A DNA stretch of 64,000 nucleotides from an uncultured Bacteroides sp. GTDB lineage: Bacteria; Bacteroidota; Bacteroidia; Bacteroidales; Bacteroidaceae. A model generated the notes under the pieces. It was not told where the DNA came from and ran no database searches. It was given only the letters and a program-made list of their open reading frames with translations. Position numbers and translations under genes: made by a program. Shown one piece after another: positions 9,978 through 18,158 of the stretch; positions within the stretch are counted from its first letter, which is position 1, and each line of letters opens with the position of its first letter. The stretch lies in the NCBI GenBank assembly GCA_949296575.1, contig CASFPE010000029.1, positions 202,231 through 266,230 on the forward strand, given 5' to 3'.

Positions 9978-10065
9978 CCTGCTTGAAAATCTCAGTTCGC
10001 TTCATTGGAAAGTTTCATTTGCCTGCATGAAAAGCTTGGTTTGCCCCGCTGAAAATTGTTGTTGC
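9978..10065. repeat. Degenerate tandem array, four units of 22 bases
   Basis: Four consecutive 22-base units (9978-9999, 10000-10021, 10022-10043, 10044-10065) share the pattern CCTGCnTGAAAA near the left end and TTTG/TTCG at the right end. The units are imperfect, and the array runs straight into the palindrome at 10061. Confidence 0.6.
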
Positions 10066-10142
10066 CGTCGTCGTCTGTACAGACGACGACGGCAACTGTA
10101 CAAATGACGATGTCAACTGTACGGATGACGGCGATGCCAGAA
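10061..10142. repeat. Perfect 36-base palindrome followed by 21-base tandem repeats
   Basis: Bases 10061-10096 form a perfect palindrome centred on GTAC (left arm GTTGCCGTCGTCGTCTGT). From 10080 a 21-base direct repeat starts: 10080-10100 and 10101-10121, both ending CAACTGTA, then a degenerate third unit 10122-10142. RNA of either strand would fold into an 18-base-pair hairpin. No T-tract follows, so it is not a standard terminator. Confidence 0.7.
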
Positions 10143-10239
10143 GAATATGCACGGGTGATTGGAACTTTTTATGCGGGCAAACGGAAGTTTTTGACGGGGA
10201 ATGCTTATCTTGCAGCCCGTAAAAGAATGGAGGATGGCC

Positions 10240-11403
10240 ATGATACCGATGAAAGAAAAGACGAAACCCCTTTATACGGCGATGGGCGTGCTGGTGCTGC
10301 TCGCAGCCGTTTATTTCTCGTTGCCCTACTATGCGCGGCAGGCATTGGTGCATTGGATGCCCGTCATCGACGATTTGGAGACGTTCCGCCGCGACACCGT
10401 GCATTGCGACTCAGCCCTTGCGTGGGCGTGGCCGAAGGCGGAGGCGTACAACCAGCGTTGCCTTCTCCCCGCCGATGAGGCTTACATGGACAGCCTGCAT
10501 ACGGTGGCGTTCCTCGTCATCCGTCACGACAGCATCCTTTACGAGGATTACCGCGACGGGTGGGACGATGCGCGGACTTCCAACATCTATTCGGCCACGA
10601 AGACCATCGTGGGCTTGCTGGCGGGCATTGCCCTCGGCGAGGGAAAGATACATAGCTTGGACGACCCCGTGTCGCGCTACGTGCCGGAGTACGTGCAGGG
10701 CATGCAGGCCGATGTCACCCTTCGCCACTTGCTCACCATGAGCGGCGGCATGGCTTGGGACGAAGCCTATGCCTCCCTGTTTTCCGTTACCACGCACGGC
10801 TATTACGGCAACGACCTTTATGAATTGGTGACCGGCTTGGAAGTCACGGACCGTCCCGGCGTGCAGTTCTCTTACCGCAGCGGGGAGACGCAACTGCTGG
10901 CCTTTGCCATCGAAGCCGCCACGGGGGTGACGTTGAGCCAATATGCGGAAGAAAAGCTGTGGAAGCCTTTGCAGGCGGAGCGCGATGCTTATTGGCTGCT
11001 CGACAAGGAGGGCGGCGATGAGAAGGCGTTCTGTTGCTTCCACACCACGGCACGCGACGTGGCCCGCTTGGGCAGCCTGCTGTTGCATCGTGGAGAGTGG
11101 CGCGGTCGCCAAGTGGTGCCACGGGCGTACATGGACGAGATGCTGTGTCCGGCCTCTTGGCTGAAAGACCAGTGGGGGCGGGATTCGCTCCGCTACTACG
11201 GCATGCAGGCGTGGCTGTATCCTTACGAAGGGGAGGCGATTCCTTGCATGCGGGGGATGCTGGGGCAGTATATCTACGCCATCCCCTCGGAAGACGCCGT
11301 GGTGGTGCGGCTGGGGCGGAAGCGTTGCGACGTGTATGACGGCCCTTTCACCACTGACATGGAGCGTTACCTCGATATGGCCATGCGGTTGCTCCGCCCG
11401 TAG
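10240..11403 (+). CDS. Membrane-anchored serine hydrolase, beta-lactamase fold
   Basis: About 387 residues from the chosen ATG. The N-terminus has a membrane anchor (residues about 13-28, VLVLLAAVYFSLPYYA). The beta-lactamase/esterase family (PF00144 type) is shown by the SxxK motif SATK (Ser118, Lys121), the tyrosine of FSYRSGE (Tyr212), and the C-terminal GMLGQYIYAIPSED block where the KTG/HxG strand belongs. Such proteins are esterases, peptidases or beta-lactam hydrolases; the sequence does not decide. Start: a GGAGG sequence at 10229-10233 favours 10240, but in-frame ATGs at 10234 and 10249 are also possible. Confidence 0.82.
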   Translation: MIPMKEKTKPLYTAMGVLVLLAAVYFSLPYYARQALVHWMPVIDDLETFRRDTVHCDSALAWAWPKAEAYNQRCLLPADEAYMDSLHTVAFLVIRHDSILYEDYRDGWDDARTSNIYSATKTIVGLLAGIALGEGKIHSLDDPVSRYVPEYVQGMQADVTLRHLLTMSGGMAWDEAYASLFSVTTHGYYGNDLYELVTGLEVTDRPGVQFSYRSGETQLLAFAIEAATGVTLSQYAEEKLWKPLQAERDAYWLLDKEGGDEKAFCCFHTTARDVARLGSLLLHRGEWRGRQVVPRAYMDEMLCPASWLKDQWGRDSLRYYGMQAWLYPYEGEAIPCMRGMLGQYIYAIPSEDAVVVRLGRKRCDVYDGPFTTDMERYLDMAMRLLRP

Positions 11404-11441
11404 AAGCCCGTGGCTCGTAAGTCTGCCTTTTAGGAAAAAGA

Positions 11442-11471
11442 AGCGGGGCCGGATTCTGTTCCGGCCCCGCT
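11442..11471. terminator. Bidirectional terminator
   Basis: A perfect 11-base-pair GC-rich stem (AGCGGGGCCGG with its complement, 8-base loop) lies between two convergent genes. T-rich sequence follows on the minus strand (CTTTTTCC) and TTTGCTTT on the plus strand. Confidence 0.75.
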
Positions 11472-11499
11472 TTGCTTTGCATGGGATGGTGGCGGGTGC

Positions 11500-12594
11500 T
11501 TATTTCAGCAGTTCCACTAATTTCTCATCCAATTCCTTGGCATGAAGCCCTCTTTCAAGGATAGTGCCGTCCTGCGCCACCAATACCAAGTGGGGAATGC
11601 TCCTTACGGCATACAGCTGTGCGCCCTCGCATTCCCAGAACTTCAGGTCCGACATGTGCGCCCAGCCCATCTTCAATTCCTTGATGGCGTTCACCCAATC
11701 TTCCTTGTCCCTGTCGAGCGACACGCCCACGATGCCGAATCCTTTGCCTTTGTATTTCTCATAGACTTTGGCCAATTCCGGGATTTCCCTGCGGCAGGGG
11801 CCGCACCAGCTTGCCCAGAAGTCGATGGCGGTGCATTTGTTCTTCCCGATGAAGTCCGACAGCTTCACGGTGTTCCCCTCCGGGTCTTGCATGGAGAAGT
11901 CGGTGAACTTCTGTCCGGCGGCCGTCTTCTTCACGGCCTCCACGTATTGCACCAATTCAGCAATGCCTTCTTTGGCAAGATGTTGTTCCGGGAGTCTTTC
12001 CAACAGCGGTGCCAGTTGCTCAGGGTCGAGCATGAAGTTGAAGTTGCTGAGCAGGTGCAGTCCCACGGCGTTTTGGATGTTGTCGTGGATGCATTTCGCC
12101 AAGATGTCCTGCCTTTCTGTTTCTTTTTCGTTGATTTGCTCCAGCAGTCCCTTGCGCTCCTCGTCCGTTATTCCCTGTTTCTGCATGGCGGCATACAATT
12201 CCCTTTGCCCTTTCACGGATTGGTTCATTTGGTCTATGAAAGCTTGGTAAGCATCGTTGTTGGGCGTGCCTGACACTTTGCCGGGGTGGCCTAACTGCAC
12301 TTGGATGTTGCTGTTCTCCAAGAAGAAGTCGTTCAGGTGCTGCCGGTTGCCTTTGGCATACGTGATGTAGCGGTTCACGGCAGAGTCCTGCCTCCCGGTG
12401 AAAGTGAACTTGCCGTTGCGGATGATGGCAGTGTCCATGGGTGCCAGGCCGTTGGCCGTTCTTTCTTGGAGCAATACGGTGTCGCCGTCGGCGGCTCCTT
12501 CTACAGTCCCGGTCACTTTGTAAGAATGGCTGGATGAGCATCCGGCCAGCAGGATGGCGGCCACGGATGCGGCATAAATGAATCTTTTTGTCAT
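11500..12594 (-). CDS. TlpA-family thiol-disulfide lipoprotein with DUF4369-type N-domain
   Basis: 364 residues from the ATG at 12594, which gives a clean lipoprotein signal (MTKRFIYAASVAAILLAGC, Cys19); a longer frame upstream lacks one. Residues about 25-130 are a beta-rich DUF4369-like domain (YKVTGTVEGAADGDTVLLQE). A helical linker follows, then a thioredoxin domain with the active site WASWCGPCRREIPEL. This architecture is common in Bacteroidales envelope proteins that reduce disulfides in periplasmic or surface proteins. It stands alone between a bidirectional terminator and a diverse upstream space. Confidence 0.9.
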   Translation of the reverse strand: MTKRFIYAASVAAILLAGCSSSHSYKVTGTVEGAADGDTVLLQERTANGLAPMDTAIIRNGKFTFTGRQDSAVNRYITYAKGNRQHLNDFFLENSNIQVQLGHPGKVSGTPNNDAYQAFIDQMNQSVKGQRELYAAMQKQGITDEERKGLLEQINEKETERQDILAKCIHDNIQNAVGLHLLSNFNFMLDPEQLAPLLERLPEQHLAKEGIAELVQYVEAVKKTAAGQKFTDFSMQDPEGNTVKLSDFIGKNKCTAIDFWASWCGPCRREIPELAKVYEKYKGKGFGIVGVSLDRDKEDWVNAIKELKMGWAHMSDLKFWECEGAQLYAVRSIPHLVLVAQDGTILERGLHAKELDEKLVELLK

Positions 12595-12656
12595 AATCTG
12601 TAAGTTTATATAATATGTATAGGATATTGGTTCATTGTTTGGTGCCTTGCGTCGGT

Positions 12657-13610
12657 TCACCGGCAGCAATCGGGCTTCCAATCCTCCAAAGGAGATTTGT
12701 ATTGCCGCGTGTCGTATTCAGTCTCTATTTTTTCTCGCAAAGCCCTCATTTCTTCCTGAATCTGGTCTATCTTGCTGCAATATTGTTCCACGGAAAGGTG
12801 GAGATACCGTTCGCTGTTGTCACGCATGTCCCGCAGATTGTCTTCTGCACGTGTGTAGGCCCGGCTGGCGGTGCGGTAGGCTGCAAGGAACTTTCGGTTT
12901 GTCATTTCCTTTTCTTTCAGTTCTTTCCTTTTTGCAGCCCGTTCTTCATCTTTTGAAGGATGGCTGGATATGCCTTTGTCGCTATCCGTGCCGTTATCGG
13001 CATAGGTGCTGTTTCCTGTACTGTCGTCTGCGGCATTCTCTGCCATGCTGCTTGCTGTGTTTGCCAATGTTTGTCCTACGGCCATCATGCTTTCGGCAAT
13101 TTCGTCCCATTTCTTGTATTTTTCTTCTTCCCTTTCCAATTCGGCTTCGATGCGGTACAACTCTGCCGATAGTTTTGCTTCTTCGCTGTCGTCTCCTTGG
13201 GCAATCCTTCTTTCCGTCCAATAGAGTGCGGCACTGGCCGATTTTGGCACGCCCTGCCCTGTGTAATAAGCCAAGGCCAGCATGCTTTGGCCTACCGTAT
13301 TTCCTCCGTGTGCCGAAACCGCATACCATTTCACGGCTTCTTCCGGGTTTGCCGCAGTTCCTTGCCCGGAGGCGTACATGATTCCTGTCATGGCTTGGGC
13401 AATGTGGTTGCCGTCCTGCGCCAATGATTTGAACAGTTCCAAAGCTGTGGGGTAATCTTGTTGGTTGTAGGCTTCCATGGCCATTGCTATTTTTGTGGAG
13501 TCATTGGCCTGCTTGGTTTCCTGCGCTTTGGCGTTTGCCGGGAGCGACAGGCAGATGAGCAGGGCGATGGCTGTCAGGCAAGCCGGCAGTTTGAATGCTT
13601 GGATATTCAT
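12657..13610 (-). CDS. Exported Sel1/TPR-repeat protein
   Basis: 317 residues from the ATG at 13610, chosen because it begins a good signal peptide (MNIQAFKLPACLTAIALLIC, cleavage near AKA/QE). Residues about 40-150 contain Sel1-like repeats (AMTGIMYASGQGTAANPEEAVKWY, then QSMLALAYYTGQGVPKSASAALYW), a helical solenoid that binds proteins. The second half is charged and helical (ELEREEEKYKKWDEIAESM, later a Lys/Glu-rich coiled-coil region) with no recognised domain. Function unknown; probably a periplasmic scaffold. Confidence 0.75.
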   Translation of the reverse strand: MNIQAFKLPACLTAIALLICLSLPANAKAQETKQANDSTKIAMAMEAYNQQDYPTALELFKSLAQDGNHIAQAMTGIMYASGQGTAANPEEAVKWYAVSAHGGNTVGQSMLALAYYTGQGVPKSASAALYWTERRIAQGDDSEEAKLSAELYRIEAELEREEEKYKKWDEIAESMMAVGQTLANTASSMAENAADDSTGNSTYADNGTDSDKGISSHPSKDEERAAKRKELKEKEMTNRKFLAAYRTASRAYTRAEDNLRDMRDNSERYLHLSVEQYCSKIDQIQEEMRALREKIETEYDTRQYKSPLEDWKPDCCR

Positions 13611-13631
13611 GGCGATAAATATTGTTTCCTG

Positions 13632-13664
13632 CAAATATATGGGGTTTTGTTTTAGGTGCCGCAA
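13632..13664 (-). promoter_or_regulatory. Predicted promoter of the Sel1 protein gene
   Basis: On the minus strand, TTG (13664-13662), a 22-base spacer and TATATTTG (13639-13632) fit the Bacteroidetes consensus. The -7 box ends 21 bases before the start codon. Confidence 0.5.
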
Positions 13665-13773
13665 TCTTTCGCTAAAAAAGTGGCAAGGGCGCGGGCTTTC
13701 TTGTGCAAGCGGTTGCGGTTTGCCTTGTGTGGATTATTTTTCTTAGGGAAATCTTATTTTTGGAACCAACCTG

Positions 13774-13803
13774 TTGCAATGATTGAAATATTTTGTATGT
13801 TTG
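13774..13803 (+). promoter_or_regulatory. Predicted promoter of the DUF2461 gene
   Basis: TTG at 13774-13776, a 19-base spacer and TATGTTTG at 13796-13803. It supports translation from ATG 13824, 20 bases after the -7 box, rather than from codons further upstream. Confidence 0.65.
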
Positions 13804-13823
13804 TGAGACCAAATGCATGGACA

Positions 13824-14492
13824 ATGGATGTAGCTGCAATCTTTCAATTTTTAGAGGAACTGTCCCGGCATAATGACAGGGAATGGTTCAATGCGCATAA
13901 AGAAAGGTATAAGCATGCGCAAGCAGATTTTGATCTTTTGTTGACAGGCGTAATAGCCCGCATTGCCACGTTCGATGAATCTGTACGGGGCATCCAAGCC
14001 AAAGACTGTACTTACCGCATTTATCGTGATACGCGTTTCTCGCCCGATAAGACACCTTACAAGACGCATTTCGGCGGTTACATCAATGCAAAAGGAAAGA
14101 AGTCGGACCATTGCGGCTATTATGTGCATGTAGAGAACGGCAATTGCATGCTGGCAGGCGGTGGCTACTGCTTGGAACCTAAAGTGCTGAAGGCGGTCCG
14201 CCAGTCCGTGTACGACAATATTGATGAATATCGCGAAATTGTGGAAGATCCGCAGTTCAAGCAATATTTTCCCGTAATAGGGGAAACGTTCCTGAAAACG
14301 GCTCCTAAGGGGTTCCCGAAAGATTTTCCTTACATGGATTATTTGAAATGCAAGGATTATTCCTGTGCCTATTATGTGCCGGACGAGTTTTTCCTTGCTC
14401 CGGACTTTTTCGACAAGACGGAAGCCGTGTTCCGCCAGTTGAAACGCTTTGCCGATTTCATGAATTACACCATCGATGATATGATAGAATAA
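13824..14492 (+). CDS. DUF2461 family protein
   Basis: 222 residues. Matches the DUF2461/TIGR02453 family: FLEELSRHNDREWFNAHKERYKHA near the N-terminus, DCTYRIYRDTRFSPDKTPYKTHFGGYI around residues 65-95 and YYVHVENGNCMLAGGGYCLEPKVLKAVR in the middle. The function of the family is not established. The reading frame is open further upstream, but the promoter at 13774-13803 places the transcript start just before ATG 13824, and the family alignment begins there. The YhcH gene follows after 28 bases, so the two may be co-transcribed. Confidence 0.88.
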   Translation: MDVAAIFQFLEELSRHNDREWFNAHKERYKHAQADFDLLLTGVIARIATFDESVRGIQAKDCTYRIYRDTRFSPDKTPYKTHFGGYINAKGKKSDHCGYYVHVENGNCMLAGGGYCLEPKVLKAVRQSVYDNIDEYREIVEDPQFKQYFPVIGETFLKTAPKGFPKDFPYMDYLKCKDYSCAYYVPDEFFLAPDFFDKTEAVFRQLKRFADFMNYTIDDMIE

Positions 14493-14520
14493 AGGTATTA
14501 ATATTTAAAAACGTAAAGAT

Positions 14521-14976
14521 ATGATAGTAGACAGACTTGAGAATTTAGAGAAGTATGCGGCTTTGAACCCATTGTTTGCGCAAGCGGTTGAATATTTGAA
14601 ATCCAATGATTTGAATGCTTTGGAAGCAGGCACGAAGTTGGAATTGAAAGGGAAAGATCTTCGTGTGAATGTCTCTCAGACGAAGCCTAAGACCAAAGAA
14701 CAGGCAAAATTGGAAACGCACAGGGATTTCATTGATATTCAAATTCCTTTGTCGGGGACGGAAGTGATGGGATACACCCCTGCTGCCGACCTTCCGCAGG
14801 CTGAATACAATGCAGAAAAGGATATTACACTGTATGAGGAAGGGCGTTTGGCTGAAAGCTATGTGATTGTAAGGCCGGGCATGTTTGCCATTTTCTTTCC
14901 CGAAGACGGGCATGCTCCTGGAGTGACGGATACAGGTGTGAAGAAAGTGATTGTCAAAGTGCTGGCTCAACCTTAA
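14521..14976 (+). CDS. YhcH/YjgK/YiaL family protein
   Basis: 151 residues, the full length of the family. Recognised by the N-terminal MIVDRLENLEKYAALNP, the central ETHRDFIDIQIPLSGTEVMGY with metal-ligand His, and the C-terminal FAIFFPEDGHAPGV and VKKVIVKV of the cupin-like fold. Family members act on sugars (one is reported to be a sialic acid anomerase; others associate with beta-galactosidase). Here it lies just before the glycogen branching gene (12 bases), suggesting a role in sugar handling, but the substrate is not known. Confidence 0.9.
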   Translation: MIVDRLENLEKYAALNPLFAQAVEYLKSNDLNALEAGTKLELKGKDLRVNVSQTKPKTKEQAKLETHRDFIDIQIPLSGTEVMGYTPAADLPQAEYNAEKDITLYEEGRLAESYVIVRPGMFAIFFPEDGHAPGVTDTGVKKVIVKVLAQP

Positions 14977-14988
14977 AATGCCTGTATC

Positions 14989-17001
14989 ATGGAAAAGACA
15001 TTAGGCATTATCAAGAATGACCCTTGGCTGGAACCTTATGCGGCGGCTATTGCCGGGCGTCACCAGCATGCATTGGACAAGGAGTCGGAACTGACCGGCG
15101 GAGGGAAAATGACGTTGGCTGATTTTGCTTCAGGCCATTTGTATTTCGGCTTGCATCATACTGACAAAGGATGGGTGTTCAGGGAATGGGCGCCCAATGC
15201 CACGCATATTTATTTGGTTGGTGATTTCAATAATTGGGAGGAAAACGAAAAATATGCGTTGAAGCGTATGGACAATGGCAATTGGGAAATCAAATTGAAG
15301 GAGAAAGACCTGCACCATGGCGACCTTTATAAGTTGCATGTGTATTGGGACGGAGGGCAAGGCGAGCGGATCCCGGCATGGGCCACACGTGTCGTGCAGG
15401 ACGAGCAGACCAAAATATTCAGTGCGCAAGTGTGGAACCCGGAGAAGCCATATAAGTTCAAGAAGAAAACCTTCCGTCCGAAAACCGATCCTTTGCTCAT
15501 CTATGAATGCCATATCGGCATGGCGCAGGAGGAGGAAAAGGTGGGGACATATAATGAATTCCGTGAAAAGATTCTGCCGCGCATCGTGGCTGATGGTTAC
15601 AACTGTATTCAGATTATGGCCATTCAAGAGCATCCCTATTACGGGAGTTTCGGCTACCATGTCTCCAGTTTCTTTGCGCCTTCATCGCGTTTCGGCACGC
15701 CCGATGAACTGAAGCAGCTTATTGACGAAGCGCATGGCATGGGGCTTGCCGTGATTATGGACATCGTTCATTCGCATGCGGTGAAAAACCAAGTGGAAGG
15801 TTTAGGCAATTTTGCCGGCGACCCGAACCAATATTTCTATCCGGGCGACCGTCATGAGCATCCGGCTTGGGATTCCCTTTGCTTTGATTACGGGAAAAAC
15901 GAAGTGTTGCATTTCCTGATGTCCAATTGCAAGTATTGGTTGGAGGAATTCAAGTTTGATGGCTTCCGTTTCGATGGTGTCACTTCGATGTTGTATTACA
16001 GCCATGGCTTGGGCGAGGCTTTCTGCAATTATAATGATTATTTCAATGGCCATGAGGATGACAATGCCATTTGTTACCTGACGTTGGTCAACAAGATGGT
16101 TCATCAGGTCAATCCGAAAGCCATCACGATTGCGGAAGAAGTGTCTGGCATGCCGGGCTTAGCCTCTAAGTTTGAAGATGGCGGCTACGGATTCGACTAT
16201 CGCATGGCCATGAATATCCCGGATTATTGGATTAAGACCATCAAGGAAAAGATTGATGAGGATTGGAAACCGTCCAGCATATTCTGGGAAGTGACAAACC
16301 GCCGGAAGGATGAAAAGACCATTTCGTATGCCGAGAGCCATGACCAGGCGTTGGTGGGCGACAAGACCATTATCTTCCGCCTGATTGATGCTGACATGTA
16401 TTGGCACATGCAAAAGGGTGATGAGAATTACACCGTGCATCGTGGCATCGCGTTGCATAAGATGATTCGTTTGGTGACGGCTTCCACGATGAATGGCGGC
16501 TATTTGAACTTCATGGGAAATGAATTCGGGCATCCGGAATGGATTGATTTCCCGCGCGAGGGCAATCATTGGTCATACAAATATGCCCGACGGCAATGGG
16601 ATTTAGTTGATAACAAGAAACTTGCTTACCACTATCTTGGCGATTTCGACAAAGAAATGTTGCAAGTCATCAAGAGCGTGAAAGGTTTTGAAAAGACGGA
16701 TGTGGTGGAAATCTGGCATAACGATGGCGACCAGATATTGGCTTACCGTCGGAAAGACTTGGTTTTCGTATTCAATTTCAATCCGGTGAAGTCCTTTGCC
16801 GATTATGGTTTCTTGGTTTCTCCAGGAACTTATGAAGTGGTGTTGAACACCGATGCGGTAAAGTTTGGAGGGTATGGTTTCTCGGATGATTCCGTGAAAC
16901 ATTTCACATTGCCCGATCCGCTTTACAAGAAAGAGAAGAAAGAGTGGCTGAAATTGTATGTTCCTGCACGCACAGCCGTGGTGTTGAAAAAGACGAAGTG
17001 A
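14989..17001 (+). CDS. glgB: 1,4-alpha-glucan branching enzyme
   Basis: 670 residues. N-terminal CBM48 domain (VFREWAPNATHIYLVGDFNNW, residues about 55-75), then the GH13 barrel: AVIMDIVHSHAVKN (region I), FDGFRFDGVTSM with the nucleophile Asp (region II), ITIAEEVSG with the acid Glu (region III), and ESHDQALVGDKTI (region IV), followed by the C-terminal beta domain. It forms alpha-1,6 branches in glycogen. Its length and motifs resemble the eukaryote-like branching enzymes common in Bacteroidetes. No other glycogen gene is adjacent; it follows yhcH by 12 bases and ends before a bidirectional terminator. Confidence 0.96.
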   Translation: MEKTLGIIKNDPWLEPYAAAIAGRHQHALDKESELTGGGKMTLADFASGHLYFGLHHTDKGWVFREWAPNATHIYLVGDFNNWEENEKYALKRMDNGNWEIKLKEKDLHHGDLYKLHVYWDGGQGERIPAWATRVVQDEQTKIFSAQVWNPEKPYKFKKKTFRPKTDPLLIYECHIGMAQEEEKVGTYNEFREKILPRIVADGYNCIQIMAIQEHPYYGSFGYHVSSFFAPSSRFGTPDELKQLIDEAHGMGLAVIMDIVHSHAVKNQVEGLGNFAGDPNQYFYPGDRHEHPAWDSLCFDYGKNEVLHFLMSNCKYWLEEFKFDGFRFDGVTSMLYYSHGLGEAFCNYNDYFNGHEDDNAICYLTLVNKMVHQVNPKAITIAEEVSGMPGLASKFEDGGYGFDYRMAMNIPDYWIKTIKEKIDEDWKPSSIFWEVTNRRKDEKTISYAESHDQALVGDKTIIFRLIDADMYWHMQKGDENYTVHRGIALHKMIRLVTASTMNGGYLNFMGNEFGHPEWIDFPREGNHWSYKYARRQWDLVDNKKLAYHYLGDFDKEMLQVIKSVKGFEKTDVVEIWHNDGDQILAYRRKDLVFVFNFNPVKSFADYGFLVSPGTYEVVLNTDAVKFGGYGFSDDSVKHFTLPDPLYKKEKKEWLKLYVPARTAVVLKKTK

Positions 17002-17023
17002 AACAGGTTTGGTAGGATTTCTG

Positions 17024-17061
17024 TTTAAAGAAGGCGGGTTCTTGAGCCCGCCTTCTTTAAA
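17024..17061. terminator. Bidirectional terminator between glgB and prs
   Basis: A perfect 15-base-pair stem (17024-17038 with 17047-17061, left arm TTTAAAGAAGGCGGG) separates two convergent genes. The A-rich left and T-rich right flanks allow it to act in both directions. Confidence 0.8.
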
Positions 17062-17080
17062 AGCCTTTGTCGTTTATACC

Positions 17081-18019
17081 TTATATAATATATTGCGAAC
17101 TGATTGATTCATTGTTGACCACGCGCCGTATTGTTTCGGCGAATAGGTCGGCAATGGTCAGTTGTTTCACCTTGGCGCATTTATGCGTGTAGGGAATGCT
17201 GTCGGTGAATACGATTTCCTCCAATGCGGAATCCTGTATCCTTTCGCTTGCCGGATCCGACATCACGCAGTGCGAAGCAATGGCACGCACAGATAAAGCG
17301 CCTGCTTCAAGCATGATGTTGGCAGCTTTGGTGATAGTGCCTGCCGTGTCTACGATGTCATCAATCAGCACGACATTTTTTCCTTTCACGTCGCCTATCA
17401 CTTGCATGGAAGCGACTACGTTGGCTTTTTCGCGCGATTTGTTGCACAGCACCAAAGGCACGTCCAAGTATTTGGAATAGGTGCTGGCACGTTTCGAACC
17501 GCCCACGTCGGGGGTAGCAATCACTAAATTCTCTAAATGGAGGGATTCTATGTAGGGAAGGAAGACGGCGGATGCGTACAAGTGGTCTACAGGAACATCA
17601 AAGAAACCTTGTATCTGGTCGGCATGCAAGTCCATGGTGATTAACCGGTCGATGCCTGCAACGCTTAGCAAGTCGGCAACTAACTTTGCGCCGATAGACA
17701 CGCGGGGTTTGTCTTTGCGGTCTTGGCGCGCCCAGCCGAAATAGGGGATGACTGCCACGATGCTTTTGGCCGATGCCCTTTTTGCGGCATCAATCATGAG
17801 CAGCAGTTCCATCAGGTTGTCTGAGTTCGGGAAAGTGGATTGCACTAAGAACACATGTGAACCTCTTATTGATTCTTCATAAGAAACCGCAAATTCCCCG
17901 TCCGCAAAATGCATGATGTTCATGTTTCCCATATCGCAGTCAAGGCTTTTGCAGATTTTCTCTGCTAGGTATCTGGATTTCGTCCCTGAGAATACCATAA
18001 AGGGTGCTTTCTTGCTCAT
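17081..18019 (-). CDS. prs: Ribose-phosphate pyrophosphokinase
   Basis: 312 residues, full family length. Motifs: FSGTKSRYLAEKICKSL at the N-terminus, FADGEFAVSYEESIRGSHVFLVQS, YFGWARQDRKDKPR (ATP-binding flexible loop region), TMDLHADQIQGFFDVPVDHLYA, and the PRPP-binding signature VVLIDDIVDTAGTITKAA. It makes PRPP from ribose 5-phosphate and ATP for purine, pyrimidine, histidine and tryptophan synthesis, in the cytosol. Monocistronic, with its own predicted promoter. Confidence 0.97.
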   Translation of the reverse strand: MSKKAPFMVFSGTKSRYLAEKICKSLDCDMGNMNIMHFADGEFAVSYEESIRGSHVFLVQSTFPNSDNLMELLLMIDAAKRASAKSIVAVIPYFGWARQDRKDKPRVSIGAKLVADLLSVAGIDRLITMDLHADQIQGFFDVPVDHLYASAVFLPYIESLHLENLVIATPDVGGSKRASTYSKYLDVPLVLCNKSREKANVVASMQVIGDVKGKNVVLIDDIVDTAGTITKAANIMLEAGALSVRAIASHCVMSDPASERIQDSALEEIVFTDSIPYTHKCAKVKQLTIADLFAETIRRVVNNESISSQYII

Positions 18020-18066
18020 CTTTTTAATAGAGATTATCTATATATGTAAATATGTTAATTTGACTA

Positions 18067-18096
18067 CAAAGGTATGAATAATTAGAATGCTTGCAA
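18067..18096 (-). promoter_or_regulatory. Predicted prs promoter
   Basis: Minus strand: TTG (18096-18094), 19-base spacer, TACCTTTG (18074-18067), an exact Bacteroidetes match. The 5' leader would be about 45 bases. Confidence 0.7.
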
Positions 18097-18158
18097 AATA
18101 CTTGCCCGTATTTGTGGCAAAGAAAATGATTTTGTGCCATAAGGCATCTTTGGGCTTT

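Noticed and set aside
10061..10096. Palindrome as an intrinsic terminator of the hydrolase gene
   Set aside because: No loop and no T-run on either side, and a 21-base repeat begins within it.
13656..13823. N-terminal extension of the DUF2461 protein
   Set aside because: The open frame covers the predicted promoter, and the family alignment starts at ATG 13824.
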